A DNA stretch of 64,000 bases from Jacaranda mimosifolia (Eukaryota > Streptophyta > Magnoliopsida > Lamiales > Bignoniaceae): the NCBI GenBank assembly GCA_018894105.1, contig CM032129.1:30955468-31019467 (forward strand). Reading direction: 5' to 3'. A program made the translations under genes and the position numbers. This document shows, in pieces, positions 10,358 through 21,288 of the stretch. The notes beneath the pieces were generated by a model that had not been told where the DNA came from, did not search any database, and worked only from the letters and a program-made list of their open reading frames with translations. Position 1 is the stretch's first letter. The number at the start of each line of letters is the position of its first letter.

Positions 10358-12111
10358 TTTTTTTGGGGTGATCTGGCTTTTGTAGTTTCACTAGATCCCA
10401 TTGTAATTAGCAAAAGGTCATAATAAGTCTCATTTTCTTGTGTTTACTTCTTTTGCTGTATCCAGATGTGAGTTATTAGATTGTAGGCCTTCATTCAGGC
10501 ATATGCCTTTGTAAAAGCTGAGTACCCGACATGCAATCATTAGTTTTTGAATATGGTCGCATCTTTTGGTAGGCCGAAACTTGGGATATTTTGTTATGTT
10601 TATTTCCACACCATCATTGTAACTTGATCTTGTGAAGTTGCTGGTTCATTAGCATGATAGCTGCTTTCTTACTTTATGACCGACATTGTCTTTCAACAGG
10701 ATTATGGAATTCTTAGATTAGTATTTAAATGAGTAAATCAAGATGATTTTCTTCTCTATGTGACAGTGGGACAACCGTATTGCCATTATTTCGCAAAGCA
10801 ATTTCCATTTTCCTGCAGGCACATGCCTCAAGAGGGACCATTTCATGATCATATCCTGTAAGTCCATCCCTTATTTTCTACAGGACCAGTTTGGTTGGAC
10901 TTTTGATTTGTCTCATGATTGTTTTCCATGGGATAAGTAGTGTGTTTTCTTATGATTGTGTAGTGGTTTACTTTTTCGTCTTATAAGGACAGGCTGGTGG
11001 GATTGATGCAGGCCTTTGTGTTTATTTTCGTTCAAACAAACACATGATTTTCCGGATTAAATTGCTCTATCATACCTTTTCTTTCAAACCGAACTAGCCC
11101 TGTACCTTTTATTTATTGTTAGCTGCTTACAACCTACCAGAGTTGGAGATTAACTGCCCCTCTATATACTCATTCTTTTTATATGAGTAGGATCAGCTAT
11201 TGTCTTTTTGTTTTGTGCGTTAGGCTATGGAACACTGGGGCAGATATTACTCACGCATTGTTCCCTGTTGATGCTATCGGCCGAGAGAAGTTGCCAGGTA
11301 ATTCTCAACGCTACTGAAAACGGAAGATGGTAGCATTAGATTTTCAACTACTTCGCATTTATTTTGCTTGCCAGTTCAAGTTTCAAGGCTTTGTCAACCT
11401 TGAGATGCTATGCCCCCGTTTGGCAGAAAGCACAGCCATGTTACCCTGCTGAAAAAAGTTATGGCCAAAAAGATCTTTTTGCTTTCTTGCCTTATCTGAT
11501 ATTTGGACTGTGTTTGGCTCACCCCCATCCAGGAGCAGTGCACTTAGGTATTTTAATGCATGTATGGTAATATTCATTCATCTGGACATGTTTTCTTGGT
11601 ATTTGACTGCACTAATGTGGACTGTGTAGGTAGAACAGAAGAAAATCTGTCTGCTCATTGAATGAATGTAGACTGGTACAGTTAGGTTTAGAAGTTATTG
11701 CAAATTTCTATACGGAATTTACCAGCAATTGGTGTTATGCAAGATATCTGTGAATATCTGATGTGACCTCAGTTCTCACTCAAAAGGGGTGGTTCTACTT
11801 GTACTTCTGTCTATGTGCATGTATGGTTTAGTCCTAATAAAAATCAATGTTACCACCAGTAGGGATTTCACAAGTTTCGTATTTAGAGGGTGTTAGTCAA
11901 TATTTCCTATTCATCGATCTGTATTTGCGTATGTGCAGTTCGATACAGAATTATCTATTTTTGAAACATAAATTAAAGTAGTACATCTTTTGGCCTCTTA
12001 TCACTATGGGGGCAAAATAGGACTATTTGTGGGAGTTGGGGTTGGCGAAACGGTGCTTATTATGGAATTAATTATCAATATTGCCAAAGCCATCTAATAA
12101 TTCCCATATTT
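10358..12111. other. kinase 3' UTR and intergenic DNA
   Basis: The first 200-300 bases are the likely 3' UTR, with AATAAG near 10420 as a possible poly(A) signal. The remainder has moderate base composition but only short frames, for example 11364-11570, without domain or start context. No second gene is supported. Confidence 0.55.
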
Positions 12112-12334
12112 CTTTTTATTTATTTATTTATTTTTGAGAGAACATTACAAATAACGAAAATCATCCTTACAATAAGTCAATAAAATGCTATTATTAAATC
12201 TCTACAAATAACAAAATACAAATTTTACAACCAAATGTGCACATAAGGTGTGCAAAGGAACTCATTAGAATTTGAATTTGAGACTTACTACATAATTGGA
12301 AAGATTGATGTCATTGGACTGCAAGTTACTTGAA
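12112..12334 (-). mobile_element. tRNA-derived SINE, copy 3 (inverted)
   Basis: On the minus strand the A-box-like TTGCAGTCCAATGACAT is followed by AAGTCTCAAATTCAAATTC, then TATGTGCACATTTGGTTG and TTTAATAATAG, ending in an A-rich tail (T-rich on the + strand at 12112-12136). This follows the order of the SINE at 6000-6198. Confidence 0.65.
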
Positions 12335-12947
12335 ATCATCTCTTTAATTTAGTGGTATGATTAGTGGGAACATTTTGTATTAATTATTTAAAAAAAAAAA
12401 AAAAGAAATAAAAGAAGGGGAACGCATATAGCCCTCCAATAAGCCCAGTCGTGTAACTAATCATTTTCTTGATTTTGTAACACAAAAAATATTTTATTTA
12501 AAATCTACCTTAGGGCCTCTTTTCATTGGACCATTTTCATTGTTTTCCGTTGAAAAGATTCTCGTGATCTTTTGATCTTTTTAATTAATTCGAAGAAGAT
12601 TTGGACTTAAAGCACATTGAATAAGACTTTGGACTCAAATCCCATTGAATAGGTCCTAAAGAACAAAGCCTAATGCAACTTGGTCATTAATTGAATTCTA
12701 CACCACGTGAAGCCCGTGTGCCATGAAAGTTGGAATTTAGGAGCGTACATCAACTTTTTTTATCCCTTTAAAAATGATTTCAATATATAAGTAAATAGTT
12801 TTGGGAAGGCTTTTAATTTAATAAATTTTATTAATTACATGATAAAATAAATCACTTTTACTCGACGGGCACCAAAAATTTAAATAAACAAGATGCAATT
12901 ATAGGATTATATACAGATAATCGATAAAGTAAGTGTAAATATCAATG

Positions 12948-13158
12948 GATGTTAGTGCAATTAGTAAGGAGCGATCACGGATCTCACAAATGTCACGTGC
13001 TCAATTTTTCGTGCTGACGTGAGGGTTCTGTTGATGGGCGATTTGTAAGTACTCCCAACGTGCCCATAGGATCCTGGGACATTCGCATACCTTAAACTTG
13101 ATGGTGACTAACATCGAGCCCACTTAAATTGTTTTGTAACCACAAAAAAAAAAAAAAA
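12948..13158 (+). mobile_element. SINE-like unit of a second family
   Basis: GTTAGTGCAATTAGTAAGGAG resembles a Pol III box A and GTGCTCAATTTTTCG a box B about 50 nt later. The unit ends in a run of A at 13144-13158 and is GC-richer than its surroundings. No second copy was recognised in the window, so the call rests on structure alone. Confidence 0.4.
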
Positions 13159-13760
13159 GGGAAAAGACAAAGCATGTGTAAGTTACAAGTTAGTTTTCAT
13201 TTGCATAAATAACTATAAATGAAAAACAATACATGCGTTTGGAATAATCTATGTTTGAAATTCTCTTAAAATTGTGAATTTAAATTGGCAATAAAGAAAG
13301 ATAATTCAATATAACTAATAATTATTTAATAAATATACGTAAAAAATAATTTCAAAATTAAGTTAATTGGCACAATTATGCTAAAATTTCATAATCTTGT
13401 ACAATAAAGTAGGGGCCAATGGAGAAATTAAGACAATTTTTAAATAAGTTTGAATGATTTACATATCTTTATCACCATATGATTGAGATATTTATCGAAT
13501 AATAATGATATAAATATGTTATATTAAATTCTGTATATTAATTTAATTATGCCACATAGATAAATGAATGACACAAACAAATTATTTTGTTCCAAAAGTA
13601 ATCCATAAATTCAATAATGACACAAATTTTAAATTACCATTGTTAATAATCAATGATATATCTTCGTGATAACATCAATAAAAATTTTGTCACAAAAATA
13701 TAAATGGTTGCTATTAAACCACACTGGGAGAAAACAAAATTTAGGGCCAAACCTGGTGGG

Positions 13761-13784
13761 TCTCTCTCTCTCTCTCTCTCTCTC
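13761..13784. repeat. (TC)n microsatellite
   Basis: About twelve perfect TC units lie in intergenic DNA. Confidence 0.95.
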
Positions 13785-14531
13785 CTTTTTCTTTTTCCCA
13801 TTTATTCACTCATTGTAATGAGAAATCTTTGCCAAAATTAAATTTCCTGGGATGCCAAACTTGAAGATTCCATGAAGTATTTTTATAGCTTAGTTCTTAC
13901 CGTATAAGAGCTTGGAATTCGTATTGCAGGAACATAAATATATATATTAATATATTTACTTATTTGTTATTATATGGGGCGAGTTTAATTAAATTCGCAA
14001 CTCGTCTCATACCTGGTCAGGCCCTAAATATTTAGACCCAGTACCCGTTCTGAACTCGCCCTATTCAGGTTGGGTTCGGGTCGGGGGCCCAAATTACTCG
14101 AACCCATTGTCTGTCTAAATTGAGACTCCATGGGTTCCAATCAATTAGGCATCATAAATCAAGGAGGTTTTTTTATCAAAAAAAATAAAAATAAAAATTG
14201 AGGAGTTTCACTAGGTCCATAACTTGGTTATTTATGTTGAAAATGTAAATAAATGAGCTAGAATTGACTTAGGTTTAAATAAATAATTAACTATTTCTCC
14301 AATATATTTCGATTTCTTTAACTTTATTGCATATGATAGAAAAAAGAAAAATAGTTAGAATCAAAAGCTTATTTTATGCATAGAAGAAACTAGTTTTAAG
14401 AATTAGACTTGCAGTAATGTGGGGCAGTGGGCTTTGCAGCTATCAAATAGATATAGCGTTCAGACAGGTTTTGGACTTGGAAAAAGCCCAATAATTATAT
14501 GGTGAAGCCCAATAGCACCTTGAACTGGACG

Positions 14532-14535
14532 AAAA
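14532..14535 (-). terminator. Pol III terminator TTTT (minus strand)
   Basis: AAAA on the plus strand is the first T4 run after tRNA-Phe on the minus strand, about 10 nt past its 3' end. None occurs between tRNA-Gly and tRNA-Phe. Confidence 0.65.
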
Positions 14536-14544
14536 TAAATATTT

Positions 14545-14569
14545 TGCGGTGAGCGTGGATCGAACACGC

Positions 14570-14612
<43 letters not shown>

Positions 14613-14617
14613 CCCGC
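14545..14617 (-). tRNA. tRNA-Phe (anticodon GAA), inverted copy
   Basis: The 73-nt reverse complement is identical over its full length to tRNA-Phe at 3787-3859, with box A TAGCTCAGTTGGG, GAA anticodon and box B GTTCGATCC. On the minus strand it lies 11 nt downstream of tRNA-Gly. Confidence 0.95.
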
Positions 14618-14628
14618 AATCGTCCTAA

Positions 14629-14699
14629 TGCACCAGCCGGGAATCGAACCCGGGTCTGTACCGTGGCAGGGTACTATTCTACCACTAGACCACTGGTGC
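14629..14699 (-). tRNA. tRNA-Gly (anticodon GCC), inverted copy
   Basis: This is a canonical 71-nt tRNA-Gly(GCC) with a fully paired anticodon stem (GTACC/GGTAC), unlike the copy at 3704-3774. Immediately upstream on the minus strand is CAACA, the CAA motif often seen at plant tRNA transcription starts. A TATAAATTTA lies a further 20-30 nt up. The gene order Gly-Phe is the same as in the plus-strand pair. Confidence 0.95.
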
Positions 14700-15492
14700 T
14701 TGTTGACTTTGAAAAAATAAATTTATACTAAATACCAAACAATTTTAATAAAAGTTATCATCATCTCCTTAGTTTAAGATGAAAAGGACGGTATCAAGGA
14801 TAGAACCATTCATAAATGTTTCAAAATCAATCAATGATATGCATTTCTAATAATTCATAATTATAATATGTATCTAATGCATTGTATGATTGCATACTAT
14901 TTTAATATTTAGAATTTATTTAAATCCTCAAATTATCTCATTACAATCTAACTGACATCTTTCCTATCATCTAACTTATTCAACTTAACGTTGACAACTA
15001 AAATCAACAATTATTATATAATTTCTTTTTATATAATCATTGTACAATTTATAAGTGAGGAACAAATATGTTTTTTTTTTTTTTTTTCTCTCCATATTTT
15101 TGTAGTTGAAAATTTGGCCTTGATACCACATCCCACCTCTTAGGTGGGATCCATAATCCCTTACCTTATTGGATTGAAAATTGGGCCATAAAATTATAAA
15201 GGTTTCAGTATTTTTGAACCAAACAAAAAATTGAATTGGATAAACATTATATCCGACCCAATCATAGCAATCAAACAGAGCCTAAGAGAATGCCATAAAG
15301 AAGACAATCCTGAATCCTCATCTAATTTCATAGAGTATCATATGTATACCAAAAATCCTTATTTCTCATCTTCTTTAAGAGGTACATATCCATCTCCTCT
15401 CCTTTATATGCATTCCTCTCTTCAAACAATTTCACTACCTATCATATTGTTGGCCTAGCATTGGAATTTGGATGCACAAATAACAAACCTAA
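14700..15492. other. intergenic, no gene seen
   Basis: The sequence is AT-rich. 15360-15490 is pyrimidine-rich and contains CTTTATATGCATTCC, which could be a TATA region for the short exon-like ORF at 15493. The frame at 15231-15458 is rejected as noise. Confidence 0.5.
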
Positions 15493-15564
15493 ATGAAGCA
15501 ATCTTTCCCCTTCCTTTTTATCATCTTTCTTCTATGCACTCAACCTTGCATCAACCACTCTAAG
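15493..15564 (+). pseudogene. isolated signal-peptide exon, possible gene remnant
   Basis: ATG at 15493 opens MKQSFPFLFIIFLLCTQPC and four more codons up to AAG|GT at 15564/15565, a plausible donor. The peptide has a basic N-terminus, a hydrophobic core of about ten residues and a polar end, as in a secretion signal. A pyrimidine-rich leader and a TATA-like motif precede it. No matching second exon was found. A hAT-like fragment begins about 230 bp downstream and may have replaced it. It could be the start of a small secreted peptide gene or a chance ORF. Confidence 0.35.
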
Positions 15565-15796
15565 GTCCGCTTAATATTTTAATAAATTTTGTACTTTTTT
15601 TTATTTAATTTGATAATGGATTATAATTTTTTTTTTAATCTTATGTGATTGTTATTTTTATAATTATATAAATTATAAATATATATATATATATTAGACT
15701 TATGCCAATTTTAATATAATAAATGCAAGAACATGTAGAATCATATGATTATTCAGAAATATTTTATACAAATCAAAATTGCAAAAGATAGTACTA

Positions 15797-16452
15797 GGGT
15801 TGTCAATGGATCGGATTTGGATCAAATCAGTCATATTCGAATTCGACTCGATATCCTATAAGATCTTTGTTAGTCAGTACCATATCTGAATCAGGTGGAT
15901 ATTCAAAATTTGATAAATTTTTTTTAACATGATTTAATATTTTTTTCTTTTTAAATGTATAAAAATATTATATTTATAAAGTAAATTTACGTCATATTTG
16001 AATTTTTAACAACTTTTTATTATATATTAATCCAAAAATTAAATATTTAAATACTAAACCCCTATTTCATATTATATTAATACATAAATAAACTATTATT
16101 TATTGTTATATTTGACATTTTATCAGTATCCCTCTTATTTTTGAGGCTAAAGACTCAATATTAAAAGCATAATATAGACGTCAATATAGATATTAGTTCA
16201 AGATAATATATAAATTTTGTTTTAAAATCTTTATTAATATTATATATAAGCATATTGATTTAATAAAAAAATATTAAAGTTTGAATTTAAATATTTTATG
16301 AATCGAATTGCTTAATTTCGTATTCGATCCACTTATTTTGAATTACAAATATTTATAATTAAATATGATATATTAAATATTTTAATTAAATAAAAATTTT
16401 AAAATTCAAATTAAATCCAAATAGAATTCGAATTAAAATCCGATTCATGGAG
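15797..16452 (+). mobile_element. hAT-like element fragment
   Basis: It opens with AGGGTTGTCAATGGATCGG, the kind of terminus common on plant hAT elements, and continues with ATCAAATC- and GATATCC-type sequence. The interior is AT-rich and the right part reads TTAAAATCCGATTCATGG near 16433-16450. The right terminal repeat is incomplete and no 8-bp duplication is visible. It sits immediately upstream of the eIF3d promoter. Confidence 0.45.
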
Positions 16453-16477
16453 GGCAAGGGTGCTTCTCATGGTAGTC

Positions 16478-16483
16478 GGCCCA
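16478..16483 (+). promoter_or_regulatory. GGCCCA (site II-type) promoter motif of eIF3d
   Basis: GGCCCA lies about 140 bp upstream of the start codon, with a second AGCCCA-type motif near 16540. Site II motifs are frequent in promoters of plant translation genes. No TATA box is evident. Function is inferred from motif and position. Confidence 0.4.
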
Positions 16484-16620
16484 ATAAAGAAAATCCCTGA
16501 GGATAATACCCTCGTTCAAGCTAGTGTAAGCCCCAAAGCCCACCATCTAGGTCTTCTTCCTCTGTCTCTTGCCGTAGTGTCAAAAACCTTCGCTTAGGTC
16601 CGAGCCATCACAGAGCAAAC

Positions 16621-18363
16621 ATGGTAGGCTTCGAAGTAGGCGCAGTGCCAATCAACCCCGACGGGTGGGGTCCACCAGATTCCACCGCGGCAGAGCTCAC
16701 CATCCCCAACTACCCCTCCAATGTCCCCTTCGCCCCCTTCGCCCGCTCCGATAAACTGGGCCGGATCGCCGACTGGACCAGGAACCTGGCCAACCAAGCC
16801 CGGCCCGGATCCAAACAGGGAGGCTACCACCCCTCCGATTCCGCCTTCGATTTCTCCGGCGACGATTCCTTTGCAACACTTGCAGCCGGTGAAGACTCCT
16901 CCTTCCGACTTGTTGACACCTCTGCCAAATCCCACCACCACAACCCTAACCGTCCTAGATTCAATCCTAGGTGGCGATTCAACCCCCACCACGCTCGTTC
17001 TCAGCTCCCCCAGCGCCGTGATGAAGAAGTGGAGGCACGTAAGCGCGAGGCCGAGAAAGAGCGCGCCCGTCGCGATAGATTGTATAATCTCAACCGCTCG
17101 CAGATGCCGCAGCGCCGGGAGTCATCGGTTTTCAAGTCATCCGTTGATATTCAGCCTGAATGGAATATGCTAGATCAGATTCCATTCTCTACTTTTTCAA
17201 AATTATCGTTTTCGGTTCCAGAGCCTGAGGATATGTTGATCTGTGGTGGGCTTGAGTTTTACGACAGGTCTTATGATCGGACTACTCCGAAGAATTGCCG
17301 ACCATTGGAGCGTTTCAAGAACCGAAACTTCTTCAAAGTTACAACAACTGATGATCCCGTTATTAGGCGCTTGGCAAACGAGGATAAAGCTACAGTCTTT
17401 GCTACCGACACAATTTTGTCTACAATAATGTGCGCCTCCAGGTCGGTTTACTCATGGGATATTGTGATTCAGCGTGTAGGAAATAAACTGTTCTTCGATA
17501 AGCGAGATGGGTCGCAGTTGGATTTGCTTTCTGTACATGAAACATCTCAGGAGCCCTTGCCTGATGTGAAGGATGATATCAATTCTATACATTCATTGGG
17601 CGTGGAAGCTGCTTATATCAACCAGAACTTTTCCCAACAGGCTCTGATTAGGGATGGGAATAAGTTGGCCTTTGAGGAGCCCAACCCATTTGCAAATGAT
17701 GGTGAAGAAGTGGCTTCAGTTGCCTATAGATACAGAAGGTGGAAGCTGGATGATGACATGTATTTGGTGTCTAGGTGTGAAGTACAGAGCGTGGTGGATA
17801 TGAACAATCAGAGGTCATTTTTGACACTCAACGCATTGAATGAGTTTGATCCTAAGTATTCCGGCGTGGACTGGCGGCAAAAGCTGGAGACTCAGAGGGG
17901 TGCAGTCTTGGCTACTGAGTTGAAGAACAATGCAAATAAGTTGGCCAAATGGACTGCACAAGCTTTGTTGGCGGGTGCTGATATGATGAAATTGGGGTAT
18001 GTCTCCAGGGTTCATCCCAGGGATCATTTTAACCATGTGATATTGGCGGTGGTGGGGTACAAGCCCAGGGATTTTGCTACTCAGATTAATCTGAATACTT
18101 CAAACATGTGGGGTATCGTGAAAAGTATTGTGGACTTGTGTATGAAGTTGAAGGAGGGCAAGTATGTGCTAGTTAAGGATCCATCTAAGCCGCAGGTGAG
18201 AATTTATGATGTGCCGCAGGATGCTTTTGAGAATGATTATGTTGAGGAACCATTGCCGGAGGAGGAACAGGTTCAGCCCCCTGCCGAGGATGCAGAAGGT
18301 GGAGAGGCAAGTTCCGCTGTGAATGATGTGGAAGATAAGGACTTAAGCAATGAAGCTGCTTAA
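16621..18363 (+). CDS. EIF3D: eukaryotic translation initiation factor 3 subunit D
   Basis: A single uninterrupted exon encodes 580 aa, close to the usual plant eIF3d length. It starts MVGFEVGAVPINPDGWGPP after the leader ACAGAGCAAAC. The N-terminal part (1-160) has the conserved PFAPFARSDKLGRIADW stretch and a basic Arg/Lys/Glu-rich segment. Residues about 170-530 form the cap-binding core, including EWNMLDQIPFSTFSKLSF, FATDTILSTIMCA, the WKLDDDMYLVSRCEV region and SRVHPRDHFNHVIL. The C-terminal 45 residues are acidic (EEPLPEEEQVQPP). eIF3d is the cap-binding subunit of the eIF3 complex on the 40S ribosome in the cytosol. No breaks or missing parts are seen. Confidence 0.98.
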   Translation: MVGFEVGAVPINPDGWGPPDSTAAELTIPNYPSNVPFAPFARSDKLGRIADWTRNLANQARPGSKQGGYHPSDSAFDFSGDDSFATLAAGEDSSFRLVDTSAKSHHHNPNRPRFNPRWRFNPHHARSQLPQRRDEEVEARKREAEKERARRDRLYNLNRSQMPQRRESSVFKSSVDIQPEWNMLDQIPFSTFSKLSFSVPEPEDMLICGGLEFYDRSYDRTTPKNCRPLERFKNRNFFKVTTTDDPVIRRLANEDKATVFATDTILSTIMCASRSVYSWDIVIQRVGNKLFFDKRDGSQLDLLSVHETSQEPLPDVKDDINSIHSLGVEAAYINQNFSQQALIRDGNKLAFEEPNPFANDGEEVASVAYRYRRWKLDDDMYLVSRCEVQSVVDMNNQRSFLTLNALNEFDPKYSGVDWRQKLETQRGAVLATELKNNANKLAKWTAQALLAGADMMKLGYVSRVHPRDHFNHVILAVVGYKPRDFATQINLNTSNMWGIVKSIVDLCMKLKEGKYVLVKDPSKPQVRIYDVPQDAFENDYVEEPLPEEEQVQPPAEDAEGGEASSAVNDVEDKDLSNEAA

Positions 18364-20032
18364 TGGTAATGGCTTCTGGCACGCAAAAATTGATCTTTGA
18401 TATTATCCTCTCTTGATTTTTGTCGATGGTCATGGTTAAATTACTTAATTTGATTGTCTTAAAAGAAAGGACACATTGTGTCCACAACTCTGAATACTAA
18501 ATTTGGATTGTCTTAACTCTTAAGTTAACATGAGCATCGGATTTGGACTTGTGTTGGAGATTACCTTATTATATACACTGGATGCTAATTGTCAGATGGC
18601 CCATGAAAAATATGGATTTTTCTCCTAAGTTTTCGACTTTCCAGTATTACCTCTCTTGACTTTTCTTGCTTTTTTGATATGATGCATCAGGGGCCCTGTA
18701 AATGTAATAAAGTTTCAGTATAAATTTTCTTCTTTTCCAGGCTACAAGTTGTACGAGAGCCAAGGATGAGTCCATCAAGAACAAAATCTTGTCGCCATTC
18801 AGCTTGCAACCTTTTTTCTAAAAAGTATGTCTGTGAAACAGTGAAAGTGGGGGAGAAAACAGTGCACGGGTGAAGAGAATGAGAGCGAGATCTTTTATTT
18901 TATTTACTAAGCTAGATATTTGATGTCTGTAAGCCTTTAGTACTACTCCATGTTGAGTTTGTTGGCCTTTGCTGGTCTTGATACTTCTTGCCGGATATTT
19001 GGTGCAAAAATTTTGATTTCACTGTTTGGGTTAATTTGGTTGGGATGATAAAGTGGGATAAAGTGTTTTACCTCACTTTATTATTCATTTAGTTGGAGTG
19101 ATAATAAATACTTAGGTCCATACGAATATCAAAAGTTTGTGCTTATATGTGTAATTCTCATGATAAATTAACCTACAGCTCCCCATTATATTATTTATCT
19201 ATATGTCTACTTCTTATGTTGAAATTGTCTATTTACACTTTAATTTTTAAAATTATGAATTTTATATTTGAGTAAGGGACAAAAAGATAATTTATTAGGT
19301 GCAATCAAGATGCTTTAATATTGACCAAAACATAAGAACCAACAATCATATGAATGCACATAAAAATAATCATGCAAATCAAATTATAGTACAATAATAA
19401 ATAATCATACAAATTATTACATGATAAATAATCATGTGTTAATTTAAAAATCGAACCAAACTAGCTTAGAGATTAAACATCCTTCTTCTGGAATGTTGCT
19501 TTTACATTTGATAAATTGTTTGGCATATATGATGCCATTATATGGCCAGCATTTACTTAAGCCTTAAGGGCTTTTTTGCTTTGTTTGCATAGATAGAGTG
19601 GGATACATATTAAAAGGGTAAAAAAATAGAGCTTATGTATTCAATTGATTATTAATCCTTTGTTTGACTTACAGCCTTAAGGTTAAGGATACTAACTCAA
19701 TTTTCAAAAATATATTTCCTTCAACCTGTTGACTATATCACCGAAATTGACCCACTTTAATGTTTTCCTATTCTTATTGAGGAAAAAAAAATGGAAAATG
19801 CAAAAATATAAATATTAAAGTAAAGAATTAATGAAAAAAAATTTCTTAACATTTTTTTTTTCGTTAACATTTGAAGTCCAAACCTAGGGTATAGAGTCAA
19901 AAATAATTGAGCAAAAAAGTGATAAAAAGTAGCATGTTTTGATGACAAAAAAATGCGACAGTCTCTTCCAACCATATCTCAGCGCCCATGGTTTTCGAGA
20001 ACTAGGTGGTATCGTTTTACCGTTGTATCAAT
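18364..20032. other. eIF3d 3' UTR (possibly spliced) and intergenic DNA
   Basis: Just after the stop TAA (18361-18363) lies TGGTAATGG, a possible donor. CTTTTCCAG|GCTAC at 18740/18741 is a good acceptor, so a 3' UTR intron is possible. The transcript probably ends near 18950-19000. The rest is AT-rich with no gene. Confidence 0.5.
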
Positions 20033-20776
20033 GCTTTCAAAATTGGTCGGATCAAAAAATTAACAACATAATTACATAATTGGTTATTGGTTTTACCCAT
20101 TTGATCGATTCGACCACCAATTCAATTGGTATGTCACTATAATAACGTAATAATTATATTTAATTTTATAAATATATAATATTTTAATATTAACAAAAAA
20201 TATAATTTTCAATAATATAAAAAAAATATTATTTAAATTTTTTTTTAATTCTTACTCATCTTAAATATGTTTTTTAAAAAAAAAAATACTTCACAATTAC
20301 TCAACTGTAAATAAATAAAAAAATAATATTTAGTATTAATTTAAGTAGTCGTTTATTTCATAATTTAAAAACTAAATAAAAATAAATTTTTATATACTAA
20401 ATATTCAACACAACTTAAGAGTTAAGAGGGATTAACAAACTAAAACAACAAGATAAACATAAATATTTATATATAACTACTACTTCATTAAATTTTAAGA
20501 AAATAAATTCATATTTTAAAAAACTACATCTCTTAAATCTTTAGTCTTCATTTTTAACTCATAACTTTTTTTTTTAATAAAATTTTTCATTTTTTTTAAA
20601 AAATCAATTTTTAAATTAAAAAAAAAATAGAAAATTAAGTGAACAACCGATTGAATCACCATCAGTTCAATCAATTTTTGATCGATTTAAAAGGCTACCA
20701 ATTTTAAATTTTAAGGAATTGAATCGATCTTCAATCATCGATCCGATCGACCGATCTGGTCCGATTTTCAAAACGT
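20033..20776. mobile_element. inverted-repeat element (MITE-like)
   Basis: The left end TTTCAAAATTGGTCGGATC and the right end TGGTCCGATTTTCAAAACG are inverted repeats of each other. GATCGATT-type sequence is also mirrored on the inner side (20102-20125 and 20680-20750). The interior is non-coding and AT-rich. The target-site duplication was not resolved, so family and exact borders are provisional. Confidence 0.5.
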
Positions 20777-20956
20777 GGATTCATGCATAAGGTTGGGCTG
20801 TTTGAATGCCAGGTGCTGACAGAAAGCACTGGAGAAAGGCAACAAAAACCCTTTGCCTCTGTGGGAGCCAACCGCTTTTGGTGCCCCATGTTTTCTGCGG
20901 CCTAATAAATTTCTTTCCTTCCAACCGCTACTGGTTTCTACACTTTAGTCTTCAAT

Positions 20957-20965
20957 TATATAAAT
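20957..20965 (+). promoter_or_regulatory. TATA box of the small gene at 21055
   Basis: TATATAAAT lies 90 bp before the ATG, which leaves a leader of roughly 60-65 nt. Together with the good start context it supports a real transcription unit. Confidence 0.5.
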
Positions 20966-21054
20966 TCAGCATTCATCTTCTATTGTTGAACAAACAACAA
21001 ATTCCAGCTCTTACCAAATCAAAGTTCAATTGACCAAAATCTTCATCCCTCAGA

Positions 21055-21288
21055 ATGGCTTCTCTTGTTCTTCTCTTATCTGAGATTCTCCGGCATGAAA
21101 ACAACATTGACAACCTTATAATGTCGTTACCTTCTCCTAATTCCTCCGCCACTGCTCCACCGTCCTCCGCCACCAAAAGGGCTGCCGGCGAACCTGCAAA
21201 ATATTTACCCCTTCGCTGCGAAAACCCCACCCAGCCTCAGTTCCAAGAAGATCTGTCCAGGGTCCGCGTTGACATAGTTTGGCCCTGA
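21055..21288 (+). CDS. small protein of unknown function, 77 aa
   Basis: The frame starts in a good plant context (AGAATGGCT) and encodes MASLVLLLSEILRHENNIDN, then a Ser/Pro/Ala-rich middle (SLPSPNSSATAPPSSATKR) and a C-terminus ending VDIVWP. It is GC-richer than its surroundings, has a TATA box at a suitable distance, and is followed by a T-rich 3' UTR-like stretch. The N-terminal 11 residues are mildly hydrophobic but do not make a classical signal peptide. I recognise no family. It might be a complete micro-gene or the first exon of a longer gene. Confidence 0.5.
   Translation: MASLVLLLSEILRHENNIDNLIMSLPSPNSSATAPPSSATKRAAGEPAKYLPLRCENPTQPQFQEDLSRVRVDIVWP

Larger units (their letters stand above)
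12335..14531. other. intergenic, no gene seen
   Basis: The sequence is AT-rich without coding frames. It contains one separately listed SINE-like unit (12948-13158) and a (TC)n microsatellite at 13761-13784. A GC-richer patch near 13977-14120 with repeated GGGTTCGGGTCGGG-type sequence resembles degenerate repeat DNA but could not be delimited. Confidence 0.6.

Noticed and set aside
11364..11570. 68-aa frame downstream of the kinase gene
   Set aside because: It has no start context, domain or splice support, and an antisense frame of equal length overlaps it.
15231..15458. 75-aa frame before the signal-peptide exon
   Set aside because: Its composition is random and it overlaps the likely promoter and leader of the 15493 ORF.
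16594..16992. 132-aa minus-strand frame at the start of eIF3d
   Set aside because: It is an antisense shadow of the GC-rich eIF3d N-terminus, and its Gly/Val-rich composition follows from the sense codons.
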